Part shown: piece after piece, positions 15,635 to 22,462 of the stretch
How positions within the stretch are numbered: position 1 is the first letter of the stretch
Layout of the letters: each line of letters opens with the position of its first letter
DNA from: JBOHHM01 sp050725495
Lineage (GTDB): Bacteria > Pseudomonadota > Gammaproteobacteria > Burkholderiales > Burkholderiaceae_C
DNA: 25,244 bases
Reading direction: 5' to 3'
Assembly (NCBI GenBank): GCA_050725495.1
Contig: JBOHHM010000013.1
Coordinates: 1-25,244 of the forward strand
Program-made: the position numbers and the translations under genes
The notes under the pieces: model-generated
Database searches by the model: none
Told to the model about the DNA's origin: nothing
What the model saw: only the letters and a program-made list of their open reading frames with translations

Positions 15635-15892
15635 GTTTTCCGTCCGCCTGCTGCCGTTGTAGCTCTCGGGCGGCTGCCCCTTGCGTTTCTTTTGCGCTTA
15701 GCTTGCTTTTCGCCTTCCTACGCTTGCGCCATTTTTGCGTTTCGGGGCTGTTTCAGCAGACCAGCGCTGTTTTGAAGCCCTGCATTCCCTGCACCGCCAC
15801 ACAAAACAGATGGCGGACTTCGGAAACGGTGGCGGCCTTGGGGAAGTGGGGCCATTGGGTAAGATGCCCGTCAAGGGACATCTCGCACAAAC
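15635..15892 (+). other. Gene-free stretch between the tRNA terminator and the hsdM remnant
   Basis: About 258 bp with no convincing coding sequence on either strand; the open frames here show no recognisable protein. The start is T-rich and less GC-rich than its surroundings, unlike the housekeeping genes to the left. A poor promoter-like pair (TTGGGG 15838-15843, TAAGAT 15860-15865, 16 bp apart) lies before the hsdM remnant and may be its old promoter. I see no integrase or insertion-sequence end. Confidence 0.4.
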
Positions 15893-16133
15893 ATGCTCGA
15901 CGACATCAAAAAACACTCTGGGCCACCGCCGACAAGCTTCGCGCCAACATGCACGCCGCCGAATACAAGCACCTGGTGCTCGGCCTGATCTTCGTCAAAT
16001 ACGTTTCAGACACCTTTGCCGCCCGCCGCGCCGAACTGACTGCCCGGCTGTCCAACCTCAACGACGACTACTTCCTGCCCGATGCCGACGCTGATGCGCT
16101 GGCCCCGACCTGGACGACCGGGACTACTACAAG
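15893..16133 (+). pseudogene. hsdM remnant (type I methyltransferase, N-terminus only, frameshifted)
   Basis: ATG 15893 begins MLDDIKK. The A-run 15908-15913 is one A short for the family reading, after which another frame continues TLWATADKLRANMHAAEYKH, then VLGLIFVKYVSDTFAARRAEL and LNDDYFLPDADADAL, a typical HsdM N-terminal domain. A second one-base loss near the CCCC at 16103-16106 is needed to reach DLDDRDYYK. The remaining family sequence (about 400 residues, including the SAM-binding and NPPY motifs) is missing. The sequence then jumps directly into HsdS at about 16131-16136. No functional methyltransferase can be made. Confidence 0.85.
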
Positions 16134-16768
16134 GGGAGTCGGAGCTGGGCTTGGTGCCGAGGGGGTGGCGGGTTCGCGCGTTTATCGATGCGATGGACGT
16201 GATTGGTGGTGGAACACCCAAAACATCCATTCCTGAGGATTGGGGTGGAAACATTCCTTGGTTTTCAGTTGTCGATTCACCCAACGGAACCGATTCGTTT
16301 GTTGTGGATACGGAAAAACACATCACAGATGCCGGGTTGAAAAACTCCTCGACCAAGTTGCTGCCGGTAGGAACCACGATCATTTCGGCGCGCGGGACGG
16401 TAGGACGGTTGGCGTTGGTGGGCCGTGAGATGGCCATGAATCAGTTTTGCTGTGGGCTTCGCGGCAAAGCTGGTGATGCGTATTTCACGTATTTCACGAC
16501 ATGTCGCTTGGTCGAAAGCCTGAAGCAGCGCAGTCACGGCTCCGTTTTCGACACGATTACCCAAAAGACACTGGCGAGCGTTTCTGTTGTGTATCCAAGC
16601 GAGGTGCAAATCGAGTCGTTTGAGTCGTTGGTAGGGCCGGTCATGGAGCGGATAAAACAGAACCTGATTCAAGCCCAAACCCTCGCCACCCTCCGCGACA
16701 CGCTGCTCCCGCGCCTGATTTCGGGCCAGTTGCGGCTGCCTGAAGCGGGCGGGTCGCTACTAATTTAA
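16134..16768 (+). pseudogene. hsdS remnant (type I specificity subunit, C-terminal half)
   Basis: About 210 residues of HsdS remain: ESELGLVPRGWRV, the start of a target recognition domain with VIGGGTPKTSIPEDWGGNIP and WFSVVD, ISARGTVGRLALVGREMAMN, and the closing coiled-coil helix IESFESLVGPVMERIKQNL then TLATLRDTLLPRLISGQL. The first target recognition domain is absent. The frame is open back to ATG 16082, but the residues before about 16136 are out-of-frame hsdM sequence. HsdS normally sets the DNA sequence recognised by the HsdM/HsdR complex. The final codons and the TAA stop come from a GCTA-type repeat (16756 onward), so the native C-terminus seems altered. Base composition is more AT-rich than the flanks, consistent with acquired DNA. 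Confidence 0.85.
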
Positions 16769-16815
16769 TAGCTTCTTGCGCATATTCCACAAGGGCTAGT
16801 GGCCAATTTAATTGG
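16756..16815. repeat. Comamonadaceae-type dispersed repeat after hsdS
   Basis: The element begins with GCTA...TAGC (16756-16772), runs through CTTCTTGCGCATATTCCACA and GGGCTAGTGGCC, and ends with a perfect palindrome CCAATT-T-AATTGG (16803-16815). The layout (GCTAT hairpin, then GCGC and a CTAG core) is one I associate with short repeats scattered in Comamonadaceae genomes. It supplies the stop codon of the hsdS remnant. Confidence 0.6.
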
Positions 16816-16895
16816 TATTTGTGGCCAAAACGGGCTCCTTGCGCCGCACGGTCCAATCGGCTTTGCCTCACTGGATTGTCAAATTAGCCGTACAA

Positions 16896-16910
16896 AATTG
16901 AAATTCAATT
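16896..16910. promoter_or_regulatory. Perfect palindrome upstream of the nucleotidyltransferase gene
   Basis: AATTGAA-A-TTCAATT, 7-bp arms with a one-base centre, lies 12 bp before the ATG at 16923. A TTGTCA (16876-16881) resembling a -35 box is 14 bp upstream. The position suits an operator or an unusual start-proximal promoter, but no clear -10 box is present and no regulator is encoded nearby. Confidence 0.35.
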
Positions 16911-16922
16911 AACATACGGCCA

Positions 16923-17876
16923 ATGGACTACATCCCGCTCTCCGACAACGCCGCGCGGCAGGTGATCGACTCGACGACCATCTTCGACGAATTCGGGCGG
17001 GTTCAGGCGCAGGCGCGCCAGTATGCCGGGGGCATGTACTGGAAGCGGCAGGGCGATTACGAGTATCTGGTCAAGACGCAGCCAGACAATCGGCAGACCC
17101 GCGTGGGGCCCCGTTCACCCGACACCGAGAAGATTCACGAGGAGTTCACCACCCGCAAGCGGGAGCTGGAGGCGCGGCTCAAGTCCCTGCGCGCGGCGCT
17201 GACCGATGCCGAGCGCCTGAACAAGGCCTTGAAAGTGGGCCGCGTGCCTTCTGCAGTGGTGTCGGTGCTGCAGGCCATTGAGGACGCGGGGCTGGGCCAG
17301 CACTTCACCGTGGTGGGCACGCACGCGCTGTATGCCTACGAGACGGCCGCTGGCGTGCGCATTGTGCAGGGCGCGCTGGCCACGCAAGACGTTGACTTGC
17401 TGTGGGACGCACGCAAGCGTGTGCGCTTCATGACCGATCTTGGCAAGCTGGATTCGTCCATGCTTAGCGTGTTGCAGCGAGCCGACGCGAGCTTTCAGCG
17501 CAAAGAGGGCCAGAACGAGACGGCTATCAACGCCAAGGGCTTTGAGGTGGACTTTTTGCGACGCCAGCCCGAAGGCGACGACCCGCACCCGTTCCGCTTC
17601 TTGGGAGACGAGGGCGACCTGTGGCCGGTGCAGGCCGTGCGGGCTTCGGTGCTGACCAACGCGCCGCGCTTTGAGCATGTGGTCATCTCTGCCACGGGGC
17701 GCATGACGCTGATGCGCACCATCGCCCCCGAGTCTTTTGTGGCGTTCAAGCGCTGGATGGCCAGGAAGGCGCCGCAGCGGCCAGAACCCAAGCGCCGGCG
17801 CGATCTGCGCCAGGCAGACATTGTGCAAAACCTGCTTGACGAAGGCCTGCTGATGCCGCAGGCTGCAGCTCGTTGA
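16923..17876 (+). CDS. GSU2403-family nucleotidyltransferase-fold protein
   Basis: This intact 317-residue protein resembles the GSU2403 nucleotidyltransferase-fold family (NTP_transf_8 type). The N-terminal part (1-105) is helical, with a coiled-coil-like stretch TRKRELEARLKSLRAALTDA. The nucleotidyltransferase core follows: FTVVGTHALYAYE (128-140), then TQDVDLLWDARKRV (154-167), where Asp156 and Asp158 are the likely metal-binding pair, and later KGFEVDFLRR, which may supply a third acidic residue. No substrate is known from sequence. It lies between the hsdS and hsdR remnants, so it was probably inserted into or carried with that defence locus. No ribosome binding site is seen before ATG 16923. 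Family confidence is good; biological role is unknown, with a defence or toxin-like role only a guess from location. Confidence 0.82.
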   Translation: MDYIPLSDNAARQVIDSTTIFDEFGRVQAQARQYAGGMYWKRQGDYEYLVKTQPDNRQTRVGPRSPDTEKIHEEFTTRKRELEARLKSLRAALTDAERLNKALKVGRVPSAVVSVLQAIEDAGLGQHFTVVGTHALYAYETAAGVRIVQGALATQDVDLLWDARKRVRFMTDLGKLDSSMLSVLQRADASFQRKEGQNETAINAKGFEVDFLRRQPEGDDPHPFRFLGDEGDLWPVQAVRASVLTNAPRFEHVVISATGRMTLMRTIAPESFVAFKRWMARKAPQRPEPKRRRDLRQADIVQNLLDEGLLMPQAAAR

Positions 17877-18051
17877 TATGCTGATGAAATCGACACATGT
17901 GGCGAAGTGCTGGACCCGCTGGGTGAATTCAATGAGTTGCAGACGCTGGTGCGCGGCGTGCTGGCGCCCCAATACCTGCTGGACTACCTGCGTTACTTTG
18001 TGCTGTTCGAGGATGACGGCACGCTGGTCAAGAAGATCGCGGTCTACCAAG
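17877..18051 (+). pseudogene. hsdR remnant (type I restriction subunit, internal fragment)
   Basis: In one frame the sequence reads GEVLDPLGEFNELQTLVRGV, then LAPQYLLDYLRYFVLFEDDG and TLVKKIAVYQ. This matches the HsdR segment leading to the helicase core (usual continuation YHQFHAV). It starts right after the nucleotidyltransferase stop, has no start codon of its own, and ends abruptly at about 18051 in a hairpin. Only about 57 of the roughly 800-1,000 residues of HsdR remain, with neither the nuclease nor the DEAD-box motifs, so it cannot function. Together with the hsdM and hsdS pieces it marks a destroyed type I restriction-modification operon. Confidence 0.8.
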
Positions 18052-18084
18052 CGCCATGCGGCTTTCGATCTCATGGCGCTTTTT
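18050..18084 (+). terminator. Hairpin with T-run at the end of the hsdR remnant
   Basis: A perfect 9-bp stem, AGCGCCATG (18050-18058) with CATGGCGCT (18072-18080), has a 13-nt loop and is followed by TTTTT (18080-18084). It fits a plus-strand terminator. It starts exactly where homology to HsdR ends, so it may instead be the edge of the element that deleted the rest. A second, smaller palindrome, ATGGCG-CTGTA-CGCCAT, follows at 18108-18124. Confidence 0.65.
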
Positions 18085-18247
18085 GCCTTCTGTGCCACCC
18101 CTTTGTGATGGCGCTGTACGCCATGGTTTTGTTTGCTTGGGGCATGTTGCTCCTGCGAAGTCTTGCAGCGTCGGCCGGCCGCCATGCCGGGAGTTTCGGC
18201 TTGGTTTAGGATTCGAATAGGCCATCAGCCCATATGCCATGGGTGTA
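18085..18247. other. Short gene-free stretch before hslR
   Basis: No convincing gene. A plus-strand reading gives a short hydrophobic stretch (MALYAMVLFAWGMLLL, from 18108), but it is only an extension of the hsdR remnant frame and has no ribosome binding site. GGATTCGAAT at 18209-18218 matches 9 of 10 bases of the T-loop of the upstream tRNA-Ser (15520-15529), too short to call an attachment site. Confidence 0.35.
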
Positions 18248-18272
18248 GATTGCTATAAATAAAATAGCAATC
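18248..18272. repeat. GATTGCTAT...ATAGCAATC hairpin overlapping the hslR stop
   Basis: Perfect 9-bp arms (18248-18256 and 18264-18272) around a 7-nt A-rich loop. The right arm overlaps two bases of the hslR stop codon (18271-18273 on the minus strand). On the minus strand the loop reads TTTATTT. It is the best-formed GCTAT element in the window and may act as a transcript end signal for tctD-tctE-hslR. Confidence 0.7.
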
Positions 18273-18696
18273 AATGCTTGGCCGGGGGATCGATCGATGC
18301 GCTCCAGCGGTCGCCCCAGCCGCGCGCCACGTCATCGAGCTCGCGCCGCTCGCGTTTGGTGGGTCGGCCGTGCTCGATGCTCAGCGCCGGCTCGCGTGCC
18401 AGGCGGCGTTGCTCGGCCGCCTGCTGGCGCGCGCTCAGGCTCTCGGCGGTTTCTTCATAGAGCTGCTGGGCCACGGGCGCCGGGCCGCGCACGCCGCTGA
18501 CGGCCTTGACCACGACGGTGCGCGTCACGGCGGCCTGCCGCAGGGTCACGGTGTCGCCGAGCTTGACCTCACGCGCGGGCTTGGCTTCCTGGCCATTGAC
18601 CTGCACGCGGCCCTTGCTGATTTCATCGCTGGCCAGCGAGCGGGTCTTGTAGAAGCGGGCGGCCCAAAGCCACTTGTCGATACGCAGTCTGTCCAT
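18271..18696 (-). CDS. hslR: S4-domain RNA-binding protein, Hsp15 type
   Basis: The 141-residue protein starts MDRLRIDKWLWAARFYKTRS and contains an S4 RNA-binding domain (about 3-65) with ISKGRVQVNGQ, followed by a basic C-terminal tail (KRERREL). E. coli Hsp15 binds stalled 50S subunits that carry nascent chain-tRNA and helps recycle them. ATG 18696 shares one base with the tctE stop (TGATG), so the two are probably translationally coupled; the TTG just upstream is less likely. A heat-shock ribosome rescue protein in the same transcript as a carboxylate two-component system looks like positional rather than functional linkage. Confidence 0.92.
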   Translation of the reverse strand: MDRLRIDKWLWAARFYKTRSLASDEISKGRVQVNGQEAKPAREVKLGDTVTLRQAAVTRTVVVKAVSGVRGPAPVAQQLYEETAESLSARQQAAEQRRLAREPALSIEHGRPTKRERRELDDVARGWGDRWSASIDPPAKH

Positions 18697-20120
18697 CAAC
18701 TCAGATTCTGCGCCAAGGGCAGGCGCACGACAGCATCCAGCCCGGCAACATGGCCATGTTCTTCGCGGTTGTCCAGCGCGATGCTGCCGCCCAGCGCGAG
18801 CACGATCTCATGGCAAATGGCCAGGCCCAGTCCGGAGCCGCTGCGCACATCGCCGCCCGAGAACGGCTGGTACAGCCGCGAGCGCAGTTCGGCGCTGATG
18901 CCGGGGCCGCTGTCGCTCACCGTCAAGGCGGCGTGGCGTGCATCGGCCACCAGCCGAACCGACAGGGGGGCGCCGGCCGGCGAGTGACGCACCGCGTTGT
19001 GCAGCAGGTTGCGCGAGAGCTCGCGCAGCATCCAGTCGTGCGCCTGGACTCGTGCCGGCGTGGTGCTGATCTCGAAGTCGATGTCCTTGTCGGCAATCAG
19101 CGGTGAGACGTCCAGAGCGACCGAGCGCACGACTTCGGCCAGATCGATCACGCCGGCATCGGCCTGCTGGCGCAGCTGCTCGACCTTGGCCAGGGCCAGC
19201 ATCTGGTTGGCCAGCGCCGTGGCGCGCTCCACCGTGTCCCTGATCTCCAGCAGGGCCTGACGCGGCTCGACGTCGCCATGCAGGGCGGACTGCACCTGGG
19301 TCTTGAGCACGGCCAGCGGGGTGCGCAGCTGGTGCGAGGCGTCGCGCACAAAGCGTTTCTGGTGGTCCAGCAGGTGCTGCAGTCGGCCCATGACCTGGTT
19401 GGTGGCCTCCACCAGCGGCAGCAGCTCGCGCGGCGCTTCGGGTGCGGCAATCGGGGTCAGATCGCCCTCGGGGCGGGCCTGCAGTTCGGCGCTGAGCCGG
19501 CGCACGGGACGCGTGGCGCGCTGAACCACCATCACGACCAGCAGCGCTATCAACGCCACCAGCACGGCCTGGCGCAGCAAGGTGTCGATCAGGATCTTGC
19601 GGGCCAGGGTGCGCCGCAGTTCCAGGGTCTCCGCCACCTGGATCACGGCCATGCCGCGCCCGCGCCCGCTGGCCACCGGCTGCAGCAGCACGGCCACGCG
19701 CACCTCGTCGTCGCGGAAGCGGTCGTCGTAGAAGTCCACCAGCGCGGCATAGGTGCTGCGGTCGGGAAGGCGGCCGCGCCAGAACGGCAACTCGGCAAAG
19801 CCCGAGACCATCTCGCCGTTCAGGCTGGAAACCCGGTAGAACAGCCGGCTCTGGTTGTCGGCCTCGAACGCCTCCAGGGCCGAGTAGGGCACGGTGGCGC
19901 GCAGCTCCGACTGCTCGTCGTAGCCGCTCACATCGAGCTGCTCGCCGATCGACTTGGCCGATGCCAGCAGCGTGCGGTCGTAGGCGATGTTGACGGCGCC
20001 AAGCGTCTGGCGGTGCAGGCTCACCGTGTTGATGACCACGAACAGGCCCACCGGCAGCAGGATGCCCAGCAGCAGGTAGCGGCGCAGGGACAGTGTTTTG
20101 GGTGGGTGGGGCGAACTCAT
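18696..20120 (-). CDS. tctE: TctE-type sensor histidine kinase
   Basis: The 474-residue membrane kinase has transmembrane segments at about 14-34 and 183-200, with a periplasmic sensor domain between (2CSK_N-like, LLASAKSIGEQLDVSGYDEQ near 51-70). A linker follows, then the H-box ASHQLRTPLAVLKTQVQSAL (His263 phosphorylated), N-box NLLHNAVRHSP (371-381), G1 DSGPGI (403-408) and G2 SGSGLGLAI. TctE senses tricarboxylates and phosphorylates TctD to control the tctCBA transporter, which lies next door. Its ATG overlaps the tctD stop (ATGA). The exact ligand here is unknown; citrate-type compounds are likely from the neighbourhood. Confidence 0.92.
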   Translation of the reverse strand: MSSPHPPKTLSLRRYLLLGILLPVGLFVVINTVSLHRQTLGAVNIAYDRTLLASAKSIGEQLDVSGYDEQSELRATVPYSALEAFEADNQSRLFYRVSSLNGEMVSGFAELPFWRGRLPDRSTYAALVDFYDDRFRDDEVRVAVLLQPVASGRGRGMAVIQVAETLELRRTLARKILIDTLLRQAVLVALIALLVVMVVQRATRPVRRLSAELQARPEGDLTPIAAPEAPRELLPLVEATNQVMGRLQHLLDHQKRFVRDASHQLRTPLAVLKTQVQSALHGDVEPRQALLEIRDTVERATALANQMLALAKVEQLRQQADAGVIDLAEVVRSVALDVSPLIADKDIDFEISTTPARVQAHDWMLRELSRNLLHNAVRHSPAGAPLSVRLVADARHAALTVSDSGPGISAELRSRLYQPFSGGDVRSGSGLGLAICHEIVLALGGSIALDNREEHGHVAGLDAVVRLPLAQNLS

Positions 20121-20797
20121 TGCGCGGCTTTCAGCAGGTAGCCCAGGCCGCGCAGGGTCATCAGGCTCACGCCGGTGTGGACCAGTTTCTTGCGCAGGCG
20201 GTACACCACCACCTCGATCGCTTCGTACTGGACATCGGCCTCGCCGGGAAACACCTCTTCGAACAGCCGCTCCTTGGAGACCGCATGGCCGGGCCTGGCC
20301 ATCAGGGTCTGCAGCAGGGCCAGTTCGCGCGGGGTGAGCTCCATCACCTGGTCGCGGTGGTAGATCGCGCCGCTCTCTTTTTCATAGCGCAAGTCGCCCA
20401 CGGATTGGGGGGCGGAGCTTGATTCGGCACCCGAATGGGGCCGGCGGCGGTGCAGGGCGCGCAGCCGGGCCTCGAGCTCGTCCAGATCGAAGGGCTTGGG
20501 CAGGTAGTCGTCGGCGCCGGTATTCAGGCCGATGATGCGGTCCCCCACCGTGCCGCGCGCGGTCAGGATCAGTACCGGCGTGTCCAGGCCGCTGCGCCGC
20601 GCCTGCTCCAGCACCTGCAGCCCGTCCAGACCGGGCAGGCTCAGGTCCAGCATCACCACATCGGGCGCCGAGGCCTGCCATTGATCGAGCGCCAGCCTGC
20701 CATCGCCGCAGGCCTGCACCACCATGCCGCGCCGGCTCAGCGCGCGCTGCAAGGTGGCCTGCATCGAGGGGTCGTCCTCAACAAGAAGCAGTTTCAT
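20117..20797 (-). CDS. tctD: TctD-type response regulator (OmpR family)
   Basis: The 226-residue protein has a receiver domain with the acidic pocket Glu7-Asp8-Asp9, phosphoacceptor Asp51 (VVMLDLSLPG), Thr79 and Lys101. A winged-helix DNA-binding domain (about 130-225) carries ELTPRELALLQTLMARPG and VVVYRLRKKL. It is transcribed away from tctC across a 99 bp gap, and together with tctE it should activate the divergent transporter genes. ATG 20797 gives the canonical MKLLLVEDD start; a longer open frame upstream runs through the intergenic region and is not used. Naming rests on the linked tctE and tctCBA. Confidence 0.94.
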   Translation of the reverse strand: MKLLLVEDDPSMQATLQRALSRRGMVVQACGDGRLALDQWQASAPDVVMLDLSLPGLDGLQVLEQARRSGLDTPVLILTARGTVGDRIIGLNTGADDYLPKPFDLDELEARLRALHRRRPHSGAESSSAPQSVGDLRYEKESGAIYHRDQVMELTPRELALLQTLMARPGHAVSKERLFEEVFPGEADVQYEAIEVVVYRLRKKLVHTGVSLMTLRGLGYLLKAAQ

Positions 20798-20896
20798 GGG
20801 GCGGACATTAGCACTTTCCCCAATGCCGCGGACAGCCGATTGACAGCCAGCAGGCGCATCATCGCGTGGTTGCATAACCAATGTAAGGAGACAGTC
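20798..20896. promoter_or_regulatory. tctD-tctC divergent regulatory region
   Basis: This 99 bp gap must hold promoters for both directions. A consensus TTGACA (20840-20845) faces tctC, but no good -10 box is found at 16-18 bp, which would fit an activator-dependent promoter driven by TctD. TAAGGAG (20884-20890) is the tctC ribosome binding site. No clear repeated operator for TctD is visible. Confidence 0.45.
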
Positions 20897-21856
20897 ATGC
20901 GTCGCGACACCTTTCTGAAATCCCTGGCGGCTCTGGCGGCTGTTGGCGGCTTGCCGCTGTCGGCCCTGGCCTCGGCCAACATCAAGATGATGATTCCCGC
21001 CAACCCCGGTGGCGGCTGGGATACCACGGGCCGGGCCTTGGGCAAGGCCATGCAGGACGCCGGCGTGGCCTCTTCCGTGAGCTATGAAAACAAGGGCGGT
21101 GCGGCCGGCGCCATCGGCCTGGCGCAGTTCGTCAATGGCAGCAAGGGTGACCCGAACGCCTTGATGGTCATGGGCGCCGTGATGCTGGGCGGCATCATCA
21201 CCGGCAAGCCGCCGGTCAGCCTGTCGCAGGCCACGCCGATTGCGCGCCTGACCAGCGAGTACAACGTGTTCGTGCTGCCGGCCAACTCGCCCTTCAAGAC
21301 CATGAAGGACGTGATCGAGCAGCTCAAGAAAGACCCGGGCAGCGTGAAGTGGGGCGGCGGCTCGCGCGGCTCGACCGAGCATATTGCCGCGGCCATGATT
21401 GCGCGCGAAGTCGGTGTCGATCCGGCCAAGATCAACTACGTGGCTTTCCGGGGGGGCGGCGAGGCCACGGCCGCCATTCTGGGCGGTAATGTCACGGTGG
21501 GTGGCAGCGGCTACAGCGAGTTTGCCGAGTACATCACCACCGGCAAGATGAAGGGCATCGGCGTCACGTCGGGCACGCGCCTCAAGGGCGTGAACATTCC
21601 CACGCTGAAGGAGCAGGGTATCAACGTGGAAATCGGCAACTGGCGTGGCGTCTATGGCGCGTCCGGCATCACGGCCGAGCAGCGCAAGGCCTTGATCGAC
21701 ATGGTGCTGAAGGCGGTCAAGTCCAAGGCCTGGACCGAGGCGCTCGAGAAAAATGGTTGGACACCTGCCGTGATGACCGGGGCCGAGTTCGAGAAATTTG
21801 TCGATGACGAGTTCGCCAGCCTGCGTGCGACGATGGTGAAGTCGGGCATGGTCTGA
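20897..21856 (+). CDS. tctC: Tripartite tricarboxylate transporter substrate-binding protein (TctC/Bug family)
   Basis: The 319-residue protein is periplasmic, with a signal peptide MRRDTFLKSLAALAAVGGLP ending near ALASA/NIKMM; the RR..FLK pattern is close to a Tat signal but not exact. The mature start has the Bug-family ligand loop IPANPGGGWDTTGR, with YENKGGAAGAIG and GGGSRGSTEHIAA later. It captures a di- or tricarboxylate and delivers it to TctA/TctB. ATG 20897 follows a strong TAAGGAG. A strong hairpin terminator separates it from tctB, so the binding protein can be made in excess. Confidence 0.93.
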   Translation: MRRDTFLKSLAALAAVGGLPLSALASANIKMMIPANPGGGWDTTGRALGKAMQDAGVASSVSYENKGGAAGAIGLAQFVNGSKGDPNALMVMGAVMLGGIITGKPPVSLSQATPIARLTSEYNVFVLPANSPFKTMKDVIEQLKKDPGSVKWGGGSRGSTEHIAAAMIAREVGVDPAKINYVAFRGGGEATAAILGGNVTVGGSGYSEFAEYITTGKMKGIGVTSGTRLKGVNIPTLKEQGINVEIGNWRGVYGASGITAEQRKALIDMVLKAVKSKAWTEALEKNGWTPAVMTGAEFEKFVDDEFASLRATMVKSGMV

Positions 21857-21867
21857 GACAGACTGCG

Positions 21868-21905
21868 AGAACCCTTCCCGGCCGATGGGGAGGGTTCTTT
21901 TTTTT
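21868..21905 (+). terminator. Intercistronic terminator between tctC and tctB
   Basis: AGAACCCTTCCC (21868-21879) pairs with GGGGAGGGTTCT (21887-21898) with one G-T pair and a 7-nt loop, followed by eight T residues (21898-21905). It lies 11 nt after the tctC stop and 31 nt before tctB. It looks strong enough to reduce transcription into tctBA, giving more binding protein than membrane subunits. Confidence 0.9.
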
Positions 21906-21936
21906 AGCGCTGCAGAACTTCATCTGAGACACAACC

Positions 21937-22449
21937 ATGTCACAACCACCCGAATCCACAACACCCCAAACCCTGATCGGCGCCGGCGTCCTCGCCGTCG
22001 GGGGGCTGCTGGCCGCTGGCGCGGTCGCGATTTCTTCAGAAGCCGGCTATTCGGGCGTCGGCTCGAACTTCCTGCCCTGGGTGGTGGCCCTCGCACTGCT
22101 GCTGTGCGGCGGCTGGATCGTCTGGGAAGCCCGCAGCGGCGGCTTTCGCAACATGGAGGAGCCCTCGGGTGCTGCCCAAGGCGATTGGCAGGGCTTTGCC
22201 TGGGTCTCGGTGGCCTTGCTGGCCAATGCGGCCCTGATCACCAGCATCGGTTTCATTCTGAGCTGCACCCTGTGCTTCGTGCTCGCGTTTCAGGGCTTTC
22301 GCAGCGCGGCGGGTACCTCGAACTGGCGGCTCAAGACCTGGCTGCTCGATGTCGTCACGGGGCTGGCCATTTCGGCGCCGGTGTACTGGATGTTCACGCA
22401 GTTGCTGGCCATCAGCCTGCCTGGCCTGACCGGCAGCGGCTGGCTGTAA
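21937..22449 (+). CDS. tctB: Tripartite tricarboxylate transporter TctB subunit
   Basis: The 170-residue small membrane subunit has about four predicted transmembrane segments: TLIGAGVLAVGGLLAAGAVA (12-31), FLPWVVALALLLCGGWIVW (46-64), VALLANAALITSIGFILSCT with its continuation (about 92-118), and a last one near 138-160. TctB pairs with the large TctA permease. The family is poorly conserved, so identity rests on size, topology and position before tctA. Thirteen nt separate it from tctA, which has AGAGGAAAC before its start. Confidence 0.9.
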   Translation: MSQPPESTTPQTLIGAGVLAVGGLLAAGAVAISSEAGYSGVGSNFLPWVVALALLLCGGWIVWEARSGGFRNMEEPSGAAQGDWQGFAWVSVALLANAALITSIGFILSCTLCFVLAFQGFRSAAGTSNWRLKTWLLDVVTGLAISAPVYWMFTQLLAISLPGLTGSGWL

Positions 22450-22462
22450 GAGGAAACGAATC

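Noticed and set aside
18108..18209. Small hydrophobic open frame after the hsdR remnant
   Set aside because: It merely continues the hsdR fragment frame through a hairpin, with no ribosome binding site and no recognisable relatives.
15520..18218. GGGTTCGAAT in tRNA-Ser and GGATTCGAAT near the end of the accessory region as attachment-site repeats
   Set aside because: Only 9 of 10 bases match, it does not include the tRNA 3' end, and no integrase is present. A repeat this short is expected by chance.
20850..20880. Possible sigma-54 promoter before tctC (TTGCA at 20870-20874)
   Set aside because: The GG expected 11 bases upstream of the GC is absent, so the -24/-12 spacing fails.
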